The position numbers and the translations under genes were made by a program. From Nitrospirillum iridis (GTDB taxonomy: Bacteria; Pseudomonadota; Alphaproteobacteria; Azospirillales; Azospirillaceae), in the NCBI RefSeq assembly GCF_014205765.1, contig NZ_JACIIZ010000021.1, positions 32,966-96,965 of the forward strand: 64,000 nucleotides of DNA, read 5' to 3'. Position 1 is the stretch's first letter. Each line of letters opens with the position of its first letter. Under the pieces are notes generated by a model that did not search any database, was not told the origin of the DNA, and worked only from the letters and a program-made list of their open reading frames with translations. Shown here one piece after another: positions 8,509-17,539 of the stretch.

Positions 8509-8543
8509 ACCGCCCGGGCCAAGGGCACCGGGCGGTCGTCTTT
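8509..8543. terminator. Bidirectional terminator between convergent genes
   Basis: ACCGCCCGG (8509-8517) pairs with CCGGGCGGT (8528-8536). The plus side runs into CGTCTTT and the minus side into TTTTCTTT. It separates the two-component pair from secB. Confidence 0.75.
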
Positions 8544-8570
8544 CAGCGATCCTGGAAAAGGACGCCAGGC

Positions 8571-9074
8571 TTACGCCTGGGCCATGTCCTCCGGCTTCTC
8601 GGCCGCCAGCACCTGGCGGCGGTAGAGATCGACGAAGTCCAGCGGCTGCAGCATCAGCGGCGGGAAGCCACCATCGCGCACCGCGTCCGACACGATGGAC
8701 CGGGCGAAGGGGAACAGCAGGCGCGGCGCTTCGATCAGCAGGACGGCGCGGGTCTGGTCCAGCGGCATGGGCGGCATGGAGAAGATGCCGGCGTAGGACA
8801 GCTCGACGATGAAGGCGGTACGGCCGTCATGGCTGGCTTCGGCCCGGATGTTCAGCGCCACCTCGTGCACGTTCTCGGCCACGTTGCGGGCCTGCACGTC
8901 GACCTGCAGGTCCACCTTGGGCTGCTGGGCGTTCATCAGGCTGGCGGGGGCGTTCGGGTTTTCGAACGACAGGTCCCGGACGTACTGGGCATTGACCACC
9001 AGCGGCAGCATGCCGGCGCCGTCAGTGGCGGTGGCGCCGTTGGCGGCGCCGTTCAGGTTGGTCTCGTCGGACAT
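8571..9074 (-). CDS. secB: Protein-export chaperone SecB
   Basis: Homotetrameric cytosolic chaperone that keeps precursors unfolded and hands them to SecA. 167 aa with the family core: VNAQYVRDLSFENPNAP, then the beta-strand region ending FVDLYRRQVLA. It carries a Gly/Ala/Asn-rich 20-residue N-terminus before the core. Single gene, convergent with the signalling pair and divergent from metZ. In many alphaproteobacteria secB also lies near the origin. Confidence 0.95.
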   Translation of the reverse strand: MSDETNLNGAANGATATDGAGMLPLVVNAQYVRDLSFENPNAPASLMNAQQPKVDLQVDVQARNVAENVHEVALNIRAEASHDGRTAFIVELSYAGIFSMPPMPLDQTRAVLLIEAPRLLFPFARSIVSDAVRDGGFPPLMLQPLDFVDLYRRQVLAAEKPEDMAQA

Positions 9075-9278
9075 AGGTCTGGGACTCCCGGTAAAAGCAA
9101 ATCAGCTATTCCGCAGAAGCGGACTGACGCGCGCGGGACTAGCACGGAAGCGGCCGGTCGGCAACGGGGCAATATGGTGCCGCCTTGTTGCCGGCGTCCG
9201 CCTGGCCTCGCCACCGGCCGCATTGTCGCGATGACAAGGACGCCGTTGACGCTTGCGGCCCTGGGGGCCTAAAACCGG

Positions 9279-9336
9279 ATCCCGTGGTGATTTGCTGACC
9301 GGCTTGCAGGCCACGTTAAACAAGCTGCTAAAAGGT
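9279..9336 (+). promoter_or_regulatory. SAM-II riboswitch in the metZ leader
   Basis: The sequence CGTGGTGATTTG (9283-9294), CCGGCTTGCAGGCCACGTTA, then AACAAG and GCTAAAA matches the SAM-II (metA) pseudoknot consensus. SAM-II aptamers in alphaproteobacteria bind S-adenosylmethionine and repress methionine-synthesis genes. The P1 arms are CGTGG (9283-9287) and CCACG (9311-9315). A second hairpin, GGTCGG (9334-9339) with CCGACC (9357-9362), follows and may take part in expression control. The rest of the 9075-9413 gap holds only the divergent promoters of secB and metZ. Confidence 0.93.
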
Positions 9337-9413
9337 CGGGCCGTACATTCGGTACACCGACCACCCTGCACGACCGTGCCGGTCGCGGTTGCCTTATGAT
9401 CGGAGTGACGGCC

Positions 9414-10628
9414 ATGGGCCAGACGCCTGACAATTCCAAATCCCCCGCCGCCCTGGCCCTGCGCCCGCGTACCCAACTGGTGCATGGCGGCACGCGCCGC
9501 AGCCAGTTCGAGGAAACCTCCGAAGCGCTGTTCCTGACCTCGGGCTTCATCTACGGCAGTGCGGAGGAGGCCGAGGCCGCCTTCGTCAACGACGGCTCGC
9601 GCTTCGTCTATTCCCGTTTCCGCAACCCCACCGTGGCCATGCTGGAGGAACGGCTGGCCGGGTATGAGGGCTATGCCCGCTGTATCGCCACGGCCAGCGG
9701 CATGGCCGCCGTCAACCTGGCGGTCATGGGCCTGCTGAAGGCCGGCGACCGCATCGTGGCGCCGCACGCCCTGTTCGGCTCCTGCCTCTATATCGTCAAG
9801 GATCTGGCGCCGCGCTACGGCATCCAGTGCACGCTGGTGGATGGCACCGACCTGGCGCAATGGGAACAGGCCCTGGCCACCCCGGCCACCGTCGTCTTCC
9901 TGGAAAGCCCCAGCAACCCGACCATGCAGGTGGTGGACGTGGCCGCCGTGGCGGATCTGGCGCACAGGGCCGGCGCCCGGGTGGTGGTCGACAACGTCTT
10001 CGCCACCCCGGTGCTGCAACGGCCAAAGGAAATGGGCGCCGACGTCGTCGTCTATTCCGCGACCAAGCATATCGATGGCCAGGGCCGCTGCCTGGGCGGT
10101 GCCGTGCTGTGCGATGACGAGGTGGCGGCCCTGCTGTCGCCCGTCCTGCGCCACACCGGCCCGTCGATAAGCCCCTTCAACGCCTGGGTGTTGCTGAAGG
10201 GTCTGGAGACCCTGGAACTGCGGGTGACCGCCCAGGCCGCGTCCGCCTTGGCGCTGGCCCAGTTCCTGGAAGCCCACCCGGCGGTGGAGAAGGTGCTGTA
10301 CCCCGGCCTGCCCAGCCATCCCCAGCACGACCTCGCCATGCGCCAGATGAAGGCCGGCGGCACGCTGATCACCCTGGACGTCAAGGGCGGGAAGGAAGCG
10401 GCCTTCCGCCTGCTGAACGCCTTGAGGATCATCAAGATCTCCAACAATCTGGGTGATGCCAAAAGCCTGATCACCCACAACGCCACAACCACCCATCAGC
10501 GCCTGACCGATGAGGAAAAGGCCAAGGTGGGCATCAGCGCTGGCACCTTGCGGCTGTCCGTGGGGTTGGAGGACGCGGACGATCTGCGCGACGATCTCGC
10601 CGCGGGTCTGGCGGCCGCGGCTGGTTGA
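9414..10628 (+). CDS. metZ: O-succinylhomoserine sulfhydrylase
   Basis: PLP enzyme of the Cys/Met metabolism family that makes homocysteine directly from O-succinylhomoserine and sulfide. 404 aa. RFRNPTVAMLEERL, TASGMAAVNLA and SATKHIDGQGR (PLP lysine Lys218) are present, and the C-terminal SVGLEDADDLRDDL is typical. ATG 9414 is preferred over ATG 9396 because GGAG (9402-9405) stands 8 bases before it. The SAM-II riboswitch upstream supports the methionine role. MetZ versus a MetB/MetC-type activity is judged from overall similarity. Confidence 0.9.
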   Translation: MGQTPDNSKSPAALALRPRTQLVHGGTRRSQFEETSEALFLTSGFIYGSAEEAEAAFVNDGSRFVYSRFRNPTVAMLEERLAGYEGYARCIATASGMAAVNLAVMGLLKAGDRIVAPHALFGSCLYIVKDLAPRYGIQCTLVDGTDLAQWEQALATPATVVFLESPSNPTMQVVDVAAVADLAHRAGARVVVDNVFATPVLQRPKEMGADVVVYSATKHIDGQGRCLGGAVLCDDEVAALLSPVLRHTGPSISPFNAWVLLKGLETLELRVTAQAASALALAQFLEAHPAVEKVLYPGLPSHPQHDLAMRQMKAGGTLITLDVKGGKEAAFRLLNALRIIKISNNLGDAKSLITHNATTTHQRLTDEEKAKVGISAGTLRLSVGLEDADDLRDDLAAGLAAAAG

Positions 10629-10727
10629 TCCTTCCGGCCCGTCGCAAGACGCCACCGGGGGCCATGCGACCAAAGGCCAAGGTGTGCCCACAACTTACTT
10701 TGTGGACGGGGCGAAGCGTTTCCCATA

Positions 10728-10757
10728 ATGTTGCGCTGCACAAACGCAGCGCAACAT
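10728..10757 (+). promoter_or_regulatory. Perfect 12-bp-arm palindrome before the phasin-like gene
   Basis: ATGTTGCGCTGC (10728-10739), six-base loop ACAAAC, GCAGCGCAACAT (10746-10757), then the ribosome site AAGGGAG and GTG 10772. CTGC/GCAG half-sites recall the TGC/GCA-rich sites of PhaR, the repressor of phasin genes; here the spacing is six, not three. It would also fold as an RNA hairpin next to the ribosome site. Confidence 0.6.
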
Positions 10758-10771
10758 AAGGGAGCGCCCCC

Positions 10772-11395
10772 GTGCCCGATCGGCATTTCCCTTACCCCAA
10801 GGCCCAGCCCCCGGCCAAGCGACCGCGCCGGGGCCGCATCGGCATGGTCATCCCCGGCACGGCACCCGGGGCCTTGGAAACCATGCATCTGAAGCGCGCC
10901 CAGGTGGAACTGGACCGGGTGGCCAGCCGGGTGCATGAAACCGCCTTCGCCTCCGCCCACACCATCAACGCCCGTCTGGGTCTGCTGGCGCAGACCGGGG
11001 GCGATCCCGTGGCCCTGGGCACCAATCCCGAGTTCGAACGGATGGGCCGCGAGAAGGTCGAGGCCTTCGCGGACTCGGCCTTGGCCCTGGTGGGCGGCCT
11101 GCGGGCCTTTCAGGACGCGTGGTGGCGCTGGCGGGATCATCAGGTGGACGCGCTGGGTGAATTCGCCCGCGCCACCTGGTCCTCCTGGCATCCGGGGGAT
11201 TGGGTGACGGCGGAACGCCGCCTGGTCACTTCCAGCCTGCGCGCCGCCACTGGCGCCTTCACCCGTTTCAGCCGCGCCACCGGTCGTCTGGGTGGTCTGG
11301 GTTTGGCGCCCATCCACCGCGCCGCGTCGGCCAACGCCCGGCGGCTGTCGCTGGTGCCCCGGCTGCTGCACCAGCGGGGGGATGCCGGCGGTTGA
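10772..11395 (+). CDS. Phasin-like protein
   Basis: 207 aa beginning at GTG 10772 with GGGAG 8 bases upstream. The middle (about residues 45-130) is amphipathic and alpha-helical: TNPEFERMGREKVEAFADS, then ALALVGGLRAFQDAWWRWR. This is the pattern of phasins that coat polyhydroxyalkanoate granules. The basic, proline-rich N-terminus (KRPRRGR) and the Arg-rich tail are unusual. The assignment rests on helix pattern and partial similarity rather than a diagnostic motif; other granule- or membrane-associated helical proteins are possible. No PHA synthase gene is in the window. Confidence 0.5.
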   Translation: MPDRHFPYPKAQPPAKRPRRGRIGMVIPGTAPGALETMHLKRAQVELDRVASRVHETAFASAHTINARLGLLAQTGGDPVALGTNPEFERMGREKVEAFADSALALVGGLRAFQDAWWRWRDHQVDALGEFARATWSSWHPGDWVTAERRLVTSSLRAATGAFTRFSRATGRLGGLGLAPIHRAASANARRLSLVPRLLHQRGDAGG

Positions 11396-11783
11396 CGCGG
11401 CGATCACGACCGGCGCCTCCGGGACAGGGCGCCGGGGATGGCATTGAGGCGTTGTAAAAAAAACAAAATCAGCCTGAAGCCTGGGAAACGGAAACAAGGA
11501 CGTCTGGGAGGCGGCCATGGGACATATGGGCAAGGATGGAACCGCCGGGAAATCGGGGCCTGGTGACACCGCACTGGTCGCCGAGAAGGCGGCCGGACAG
11601 CAAAAAGAGTCGGGGGGCAAACGGCTAGGCAAGGCGTCAGCCCGCGCATGGGGTGATGCGTGGGAAAAAGTTTGTGCCATACTCCCCGTCCGTCCCGGGA
11701 CCCGCGCTGTTGGCGCCCCGACCCTGGACGTTGTTCGCCCGGCGGGTGCACCCACCGCGGCTTTGCCAGAGATCCGCCGCGCC
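11396..11783 (+). other. Intergenic region before glnD
   Basis: 388 bases. An in-frame opening from ATG 11517 would add 89 residues to GlnD, but they are low-complexity Gly/Ala/Lys and resemble no GlnD N-terminus. An A-run at 11456-11466 breaks the GC-rich sequence. Nothing else recognised. Confidence 0.5.
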
Positions 11784-14630
11784 ATGTCCGCCATGACCAA
11801 GCTCAAGTCCGCCGTGCCCGCTTTGGATGAGGACGTCGCCCCGACCGACGCCCTGCCCACGGCCGAGGTGCTGACCACCCGTCTGGCCAACCTGGCGGAC
11901 GGGGACCTGCGGCCTGACGCGCTGCGCGCCAGCATCCTGGCCCTGATGCGCGAGACCCTGGACCAGGGCCGCGCCCTTATCCGCCGGCGACTGGAAAGCG
12001 GCGGCCGGGGTGAGGTCTGTCTGTGTGAGGCCACGGCGCTGACCGACGCCATCGTCGTGTCCCTGGCCGATTTCGCCCTGCACCGGGTGTTTCCCACCGC
12101 CGGCCCCACGCGGGGCGAGCATTTCGCCGTGGTCGCCACTGGCGGCTATGGCCGTAAGGAGATGGCGCCTTTCTCCGACGTCGATCTTCTGTTCCTGCTG
12201 CCCTACAAGCGCACGCCCCGTATCGAACAGGTGGTGGAATACGTCCTCTACCTGCTGTGGGACATGGGATTGAAGGTCGGCCATGCCGTCCGCTCGGCGG
12301 ACGACTGCGTGCGCCAGGCCTTGGCCGATATCACCATTCGCACCAGCCTGTTGGAAGCCCGCTTCCTCTATGGCGACGAGAAGCTGTTCGCGGAGTTCCG
12401 CAAGCGCTTCGCCAAGGAGGTGGTGGCCAACACCGCCCCGGCCTTCATCGAGGCCAAGCTGGCCGAGCGCGACAGCCGCCACCTGAAGTTCTGCGACAGC
12501 CGCTATGTGCTGGAGCCCAACGTGAAGGAGGGCAAGGGCGGCCTGCGCGATCTCCAGACCCTGTTTTGGATCGCGAAGTACGTCTACAAGGTCGACAAGG
12601 TGAAGGATCTGGTCGCCAACGGCGTGCTGTTGGCGGAGGAGGCGCAGCGCTTCGCCAAGGCGCAGAACTTCCTATGGACCTGCCGTTGCCACCTGCACTA
12701 CCTGACGGGTCGGGGGGAGGACCGCCTGACCTTCGACGTCCAGGGCGAGATGGCCCGGCGGCTGGGGTACACCGACCATGTCGGCACCAGCGACGTCGAA
12801 CGGTTCATGAAGCATTATTTCCTGATGGCCAAGGATGTGGGCGACCTGACCCGTATCCTCTGCGCCACCCTGGAACAGGAAAGCCAGCGGCCACCCCGCT
12901 TCGCCTTCCTGCGGCGACTGAAGCCCAGCGAGTTGGAAGGCTTCGTCCTCGACAATGGCCGCCTCAGCATCCGCGACGAACGTCATTTCCGCGACAATCC
13001 GGTGGACATGGTGCGGCTGTTCCGTGTGGCGCAGTGGCACAACCTGGACATCCATCCCCATGCCCTGCGCGCGCTGGCGCGGTCCTTGTCCTCCCTGGGT
13101 CCCAAGGTCCGTAATGACCCGGAGGCCAACCGCCTGTTCCTGGAAATCCTGGGCTCACGCAAGGATCCCGAGGTCACGCTGCGCCGCATGAATGAGGCGG
13201 GCGTTCTGGGCCGTTTCCTGCCGGATTTCGGCCGGGTCGTGGCCCAGATGCAATACGACATGTACCATATGTTCACGGTGGACGAGCATACGCTGTTCGC
13301 CATGGGCATCCTGCACGACATCGAGAAGGGCACCCTGAAGGACGAGGTGCCGCTGGCCTGCGAGGTCATCCACACCATCAGCTCCAAACGCGCCCTGTCG
13401 GTGGCCCTGCTGCTGCATGATGTGGCCAAGGGGCGGGGTGGCGACCATTCCATCCTCGGCGCCAAGGTGGCGGAAAAGCTCTGCCCGCGCCTGGGCATGA
13501 CGGAGGAGGAGACGGAGACGGTGGCCTGGCTGGTGCGCCAGCACCTGACCATGTCCATCGTCGCCTTCAAGCGCGACCTGGATGACGAAAAGACGATCCG
13601 CGACTTCATCGACATCGTGAAATCGCCGGAACGGCTGAAGCTGCTGCTGGTGCTGACCGTGGCCGACATCCGCGCCGTGGGTCCCGGCCGCTGGAACAAC
13701 TGGAAGGCCACCCTGCTGCGCCAGCTGTACTGGCGGTCCGAGGAAATGATGTCCGGCGGCGTCGTCGGCGCCGATGGGCGGGAACGGCGCATCGCCAACG
13801 CCCAGGCGGCTTTGCGTGGCCAACTGACGGACTGGGCCCCGGCCGACGTCGATCACCAACTGGCGCTGGGCTATCCCAACTACTGGCTGGCCTTCGACCC
13901 GCCGACCCTGGCTCAACACGCCCGGTTGATCCACGAGGCGGAGGCGCGGCAGGCGCCGCTGACCATTGAGACCCGCTATGACCCCGGCCGGTCGGTGACC
14001 GAGGTGACGATCTACACCGCCGACCATGCCGGCCTGTTCTCCCGCCTGGCGGGGGCCATGGCGCTGGCCGGTGGCGACATCGTCGACGCCCGCATCACCA
14101 CCATGACCAATGGCATGGCGCTGGACGTCTTCTCCCTGCAGGGCGCCGGCCCCCACGGCAGCCGCTTCGACGCGGGTGACAAGCTGGCCCGGCTCCGGGC
14201 CTCGGTGGAAAAGGCGTTGGCCGGGGATATCAAGCTGGCGCCGGAACTGGCCAAGCGGTCCTCCGGCCTGCCGTCGCGCACCCGGGTGTTCCGCGTGCCG
14301 CCGCGCGTGCTGGTCGATAACAAGGCCAGCGCCGGCTACACGGTGATTGAGGTCAACGGCCGTGACCGGCCGGGTTTGCTGTATGACCTGACGCGGGCGC
14401 TGACGGCGCTGAACCTGCAAATCGCCTCGGCCAAGATCTCGACCTACGGCAACGCCGCGGTCGACGTCTTCTATGTGAAGGACATCTTCGGCCTGAAGGT
14501 GGCGCACGAGGCCAAGCTGACCCAGATCCGCACGGAATTGCTGGCCGTGTTGGATGAGCCGGACCCGGTGGTGGAACAGACCAAGGCCAAGCCCGTGCGG
14601 CGGCGGTCCACGGCGGCGGCGGCCGAGTGA
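11784..14630 (+). CDS. glnD: Bifunctional PII uridylyltransferase / uridylyl-removing enzyme
   Basis: Glutamine sensor that adds UMP to PII proteins (GlnB/GlnK) under nitrogen limitation and removes it in excess. From ATG 11784 it is 948 aa. The nucleotidyltransferase core GGYGRKEM (about residue 120) and SDVDLLFL (about 131) come first. The HD phosphohydrolase domain follows with LLLHDVAKGRGGDHS (about 538-552). Two ACT domains (about 735 and 850) bind glutamine. All catalytic motifs are intact. In azospirilla-type nitrogen fixers this enzyme feeds the nif regulatory cascade, but nothing here proves nitrogen fixation. Confidence 0.95.
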   Translation: MSAMTKLKSAVPALDEDVAPTDALPTAEVLTTRLANLADGDLRPDALRASILALMRETLDQGRALIRRRLESGGRGEVCLCEATALTDAIVVSLADFALHRVFPTAGPTRGEHFAVVATGGYGRKEMAPFSDVDLLFLLPYKRTPRIEQVVEYVLYLLWDMGLKVGHAVRSADDCVRQALADITIRTSLLEARFLYGDEKLFAEFRKRFAKEVVANTAPAFIEAKLAERDSRHLKFCDSRYVLEPNVKEGKGGLRDLQTLFWIAKYVYKVDKVKDLVANGVLLAEEAQRFAKAQNFLWTCRCHLHYLTGRGEDRLTFDVQGEMARRLGYTDHVGTSDVERFMKHYFLMAKDVGDLTRILCATLEQESQRPPRFAFLRRLKPSELEGFVLDNGRLSIRDERHFRDNPVDMVRLFRVAQWHNLDIHPHALRALARSLSSLGPKVRNDPEANRLFLEILGSRKDPEVTLRRMNEAGVLGRFLPDFGRVVAQMQYDMYHMFTVDEHTLFAMGILHDIEKGTLKDEVPLACEVIHTISSKRALSVALLLHDVAKGRGGDHSILGAKVAEKLCPRLGMTEEETETVAWLVRQHLTMSIVAFKRDLDDEKTIRDFIDIVKSPERLKLLLVLTVADIRAVGPGRWNNWKATLLRQLYWRSEEMMSGGVVGADGRERRIANAQAALRGQLTDWAPADVDHQLALGYPNYWLAFDPPTLAQHARLIHEAEARQAPLTIETRYDPGRSVTEVTIYTADHAGLFSRLAGAMALAGGDIVDARITTMTNGMALDVFSLQGAGPHGSRFDAGDKLARLRASVEKALAGDIKLAPELAKRSSGLPSRTRVFRVPPRVLVDNKASAGYTVIEVNGRDRPGLLYDLTRALTALNLQIASAKISTYGNAAVDVFYVKDIFGLKVAHEAKLTQIRTELLAVLDEPDPVVEQTKAKPVRRRSTAAAAE

Positions 14631-14677
14631 GGGCCGGACCCGCCTGTCCGGCACGATCGGCATGGTGACAAAGGGAC

Positions 14678-14694
14678 GCCCCGAGCATCGGGGC
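14678..14694 (+). terminator. Hairpin between glnD and murJ, no U-run
   Basis: GCCCCGA, GCA, TCGGGGC: a perfect 7-bp-arm hairpin 48 bases after glnD. It lacks a T tract, so it is more likely an mRNA stabiliser or weak terminator. Confidence 0.35.
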
Positions 14695-14732
14695 TGGCAC
14701 CGTCCGGCGTTTTCCTATAATGCCCGGGAACC

Positions 14733-16289
14733 ATGAGCTTCGCCCGCGCTACCGCCACCGTCGGCGGCCTCACCCTCATTTCCCGGGTCGGTGGTTTCTT
14801 CCGTGACCTGTTGACCGCCTGGGTCCTGGGTGCCGGCGTGTCCGCTGACATCTTCATCGTCGCCCAGCGGCTGCCCAACTATTTCCGCTCCATGTTCGCG
14901 GAGGGGGCCTTCACCGTCTCCTTCGTGCCCATGTACTCGGCCGATCTCAAGGCCCGGGGGCGGGGGCCGGCGGACCAGTTCGCCGATCAGGCGCTGTCCT
15001 TCATGGTCATGGTGCTGCTGCCCGTCACCGCCCTGGTGATGATGGCCATGCCCTGGGTAATGCTGGGCCTCGCCAGCGGCTATGCCGACCAGCCAGACCA
15101 TTTCACCCGCCTGGTGGATCTGGGCCGCATCACCTTCCCCTATCTGATCTTCATCTCCATCACCGCCTTGCAGACCGGTGTGCTGAACGCCCTGGGCCGC
15201 TTCGCGCCCGGGGCGGCCGCCCCCATCGCCTTCAACATCTGCATGATCGCGGCCTTGGGTCTTACTGTCTGGCTGCATCTGGAGGCTAATCTGGGCCAGG
15301 CCTGGGGCCTGACCATCTCCGGCATGGTCCAGATGATCTGGCTGGCGGTTTCTTGCCACCGGGCGGGGGTCAGCCTGCGCATCACCTGGCCGCGCCTGAC
15401 GCCGGACTTGCGCCGCCTGTTCCGCCAGATGGTGCCGGGCGCCATCAGCGCCAGCGTCATCCAGATCAACCTGATCATCGGCACCCACGTCGCCTCGTTG
15501 CTGCCTTCGGGGTCGATCTCCTACCTTTATTATGCCGACCGGCTGAACCAGCTGCCGCTGGGCGTCATCGGCATCGCCATCGGCACGGCCCTGCTCCCCA
15601 CCCTGTCCCGCCATGTGCAGGCTGGGGAGCGCGACGCCATCGACCACCATGTCAGCCGCGGCATCGAGTTCGGCCTGCTGCTGGCCCTGCCGGCGGCCTT
15701 CGCCCTGGGCGTGGTGCCGGAGCCCATCTACAAGGCCCTGTTCCATGGCGGCCGCTTCGGCCTGGCCGAGGCGCATCAGACGGCGCTGGCGCTGGCCATG
15801 TATGCCCCGGGCATCCCGGCCTATGTGGCGTCCAAGGTGCTGACCGCCATCTATTTCGCCCACCAGGACACCCGCACCCCCATGCGCATCGCCATCGCCA
15901 CCCTGGCGGTGAACATGGGTCTGGCGACCGGCCTGGCGCTGTTCACGCCGCTGGCCCATCTGGGCATCGCGCTGGCCAGCACCATCACCGCCTGGGGCAA
16001 CATCACCCTGCTGTCCCTGTCCCTGGTCCGGCGGAGCTGGTTGCGCCTGGACCGCCAGCTGCTGACCCGCGCGCCGCGCATCCTGGCGGCCAGCCTGGTG
16101 ATGGTGGCCTGCCTGGCGCCCCTGGCCCAGGTGCTGGATCCCTATTTCGTGGACCGGGTCTGGGTGCGGGTGCCGGCCCTGGCGGCACTGGTGATGGCGG
16201 GCCTGACGGCCTATGGGGTGGCGGTGGTGGCGCTGCGCGGCGTGGTGATCTCGGATTTCGCGGCGCGCTTGCGCCGTCGGCGCAAATAA
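14733..16289 (+). CDS. murJ: Lipid II flippase MurJ (MviN)
   Basis: Inner-membrane MOP-superfamily flippase that exports lipid-linked peptidoglycan precursor. 518 aa with about 14 hydrophobic segments. The N-terminus has GGLTLISRVGGFFRDLL, containing the conserved arginines of the cavity, and QRLPNYFRSMFAEGAFTVSF is the family hallmark. The start ATG 14733 is fixed by this N-terminus. It sits between glnD and trpS, an order shared by related genomes. Confidence 0.95.
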   Translation: MSFARATATVGGLTLISRVGGFFRDLLTAWVLGAGVSADIFIVAQRLPNYFRSMFAEGAFTVSFVPMYSADLKARGRGPADQFADQALSFMVMVLLPVTALVMMAMPWVMLGLASGYADQPDHFTRLVDLGRITFPYLIFISITALQTGVLNALGRFAPGAAAPIAFNICMIAALGLTVWLHLEANLGQAWGLTISGMVQMIWLAVSCHRAGVSLRITWPRLTPDLRRLFRQMVPGAISASVIQINLIIGTHVASLLPSGSISYLYYADRLNQLPLGVIGIAIGTALLPTLSRHVQAGERDAIDHHVSRGIEFGLLLALPAAFALGVVPEPIYKALFHGGRFGLAEAHQTALALAMYAPGIPAYVASKVLTAIYFAHQDTRTPMRIAIATLAVNMGLATGLALFTPLAHLGIALASTITAWGNITLLSLSLVRRSWLRLDRQLLTRAPRILAASLVMVACLAPLAQVLDPYFVDRVWVRVPALAALVMAGLTAYGVAVVALRGVVISDFAARLRRRRK

Positions 16290-16294
16290 GGGTC

Positions 16295-16314
16295 GCCCGG
16301 ACGGTGGTCCGGGC
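16295..16314 (+). terminator. Hairpin after murJ, no U-run
   Basis: GCCCGGAC, loop GGTG, GTCCGGGC: an 8-bp perfect stem starting 6 bases after the murJ stop codon. Without a T tract, termination is uncertain. Confidence 0.35.
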
Positions 16315-16385
16315 CGGCTTGACCGGGGTAGGGGTGGGGCCCTACCTTCCCATCCCGGTTTTATCTTCCCTGCAAGGTCACCCCC

Positions 16386-17384
16386 ATGAACCGCATCTTT
16401 TCCGGCATGCAGCCGACCCGCCTGCTTCACCTCGGCAATTACCTGGGCGCGCTGCGGAACTGGGTGGATCTGCAGGACCAGTATGAATGCATCTTCTGCG
16501 TCGTCGATCTGCACGCCCTGACCCTGCCGCAGGACGCGCCGACGCTGACGAAGAACATTCGGGCCGTGGCGGCCGCCTACATCGCCGCCGGCATCGATCC
16601 CGATCGTAACCTGATCTACAACCAGTCGGCCGTGTCGGGGCATGCGGAACTGGCCTGGATCTTCTCCTGCCACACCCCCATGGGTTGGCTGAACCGCATG
16701 ACCCAGTTCAAGGAGAAGGCGGGCAAGCAGCGCGACATGGCGGCGCTGGGCCTGTACGCCTATCCCGTGCTGATGGCCGCCGACATCCTGCTGTACAAGG
16801 CCACGCACGTGCCGGTGGGCGAGGACCAGAAGCAGCATCTGGAACTGGCCCGTGACATCGCCGGCGCCTTCAACCGCTTCTACGACAAGGATGTCTTCCC
16901 CCTGCCGGAACCGCAGATCCTGGGTGAGGCCACCCGGGTGATGAGTCTGCGCGACGGCACCAAGAAGATGAGCAAGTCGGACGAATCCGATTACAGCCGC
17001 ATCAACCTGACGGACGACGCCGACACCATCGCGCTCAAGATCCGCAAGGCCAAGACCGACCCGGAACCGCTGCCGGCCACCACCGAGGAACTGGCCAAGC
17101 GGCCAGAGGCCGACAATCTGATCACCATCTACGCGGCGCTGGAGAACATCGCCAAGCAGGACGCCCTGTCCCGTCATGCCGGCGCCACCTTCTCCGCCTT
17201 CAAGGCCGACCTGTGCGATCTGGCGGTGGCCAAGCTGTCGCCCATCACCGACAAGATGAACCAGCTGCTGGCCGATCCGGCGGAACTGGACCGGATCCTG
17301 CGCAAGGGTGCCGACAAGGCCAATGAGATCGCGGCCCGGACCATGGCGGAGGTCAAGGACATCGTGGGATTGCTGCGCCCGTAA
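16386..17384 (+). CDS. trpS: Tryptophanyl-tRNA synthetase
   Basis: Class Ic synthetase charging tRNA-Trp. 332 aa, the usual length of the compact bacterial form. The HIGH-type motif is LLHLGNYLG (residues 13-21), and the KMSKS loop is Lys194-Ser198 within GTKKMSKSD. The tail [16 protein letters not shown] C-terminal helix (here [18 protein letters not shown]) is typical. Ninety-six bases separate it from murJ. Confidence 0.96.
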   Translation: MNRIFSGMQPTRLLHLGNYLGALRNWVDLQDQYECIFCVVDLHALTLPQDAPTLTKNIRAVAAAYIAAGIDPDRNLIYNQSAVSGHAELAWIFSCHTPMGWLNRMTQFKEKAGKQRDMAALGLYAYPVLMAADILLYKATHVPVGEDQKQHLELARDIAGAFNRFYDKDVFPLPEPQILGEATRVMSLRDGTKKMSKSDESDYSRINLTDDADTIALKIRKAKTDPEPLPATTEELAKRPEADNLITIYAALENIAKQDALSRHAGATFSAFKADLCDLAVAKLSPITDKMNQLLADPAELDRILRKGADKANEIAARTMAEVKDIVGLLRP

Positions 17385-17539
17385 GCGTCCCAGTGGCGGC
17401 GGCATGGGATTGACCCCGTGCCGCTGTTGCCCTGCTGACACAGCGGGGTGTGGCCTGGAATTTCGGCGGTGACGCCCATGGCCGGCATCCGGCCACTCAG
17501 GTAGAGTTGACCCTGTGGCCGGCACGCCTTAAGGGTCCC

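Noticed and set aside
9102..10691. 530-codon minus-strand open frame opposite metZ
   Set aside because: Covers the SAM-II riboswitch and metZ in antisense; composition is His/Gln/Arg-rich without motifs.
11517..11783. 89-residue N-terminal extension of GlnD
   Set aside because: Not similar to any GlnD N-terminus and of low complexity; ATG 11784 gives the normal length.
14715..17525. Very long minus-strand open frame opposite murJ and trpS
   Set aside because: Low-complexity His/Gln/Arg/Gly translation typical of the antisense of GC-rich genes; both plus-strand genes are clear family members.
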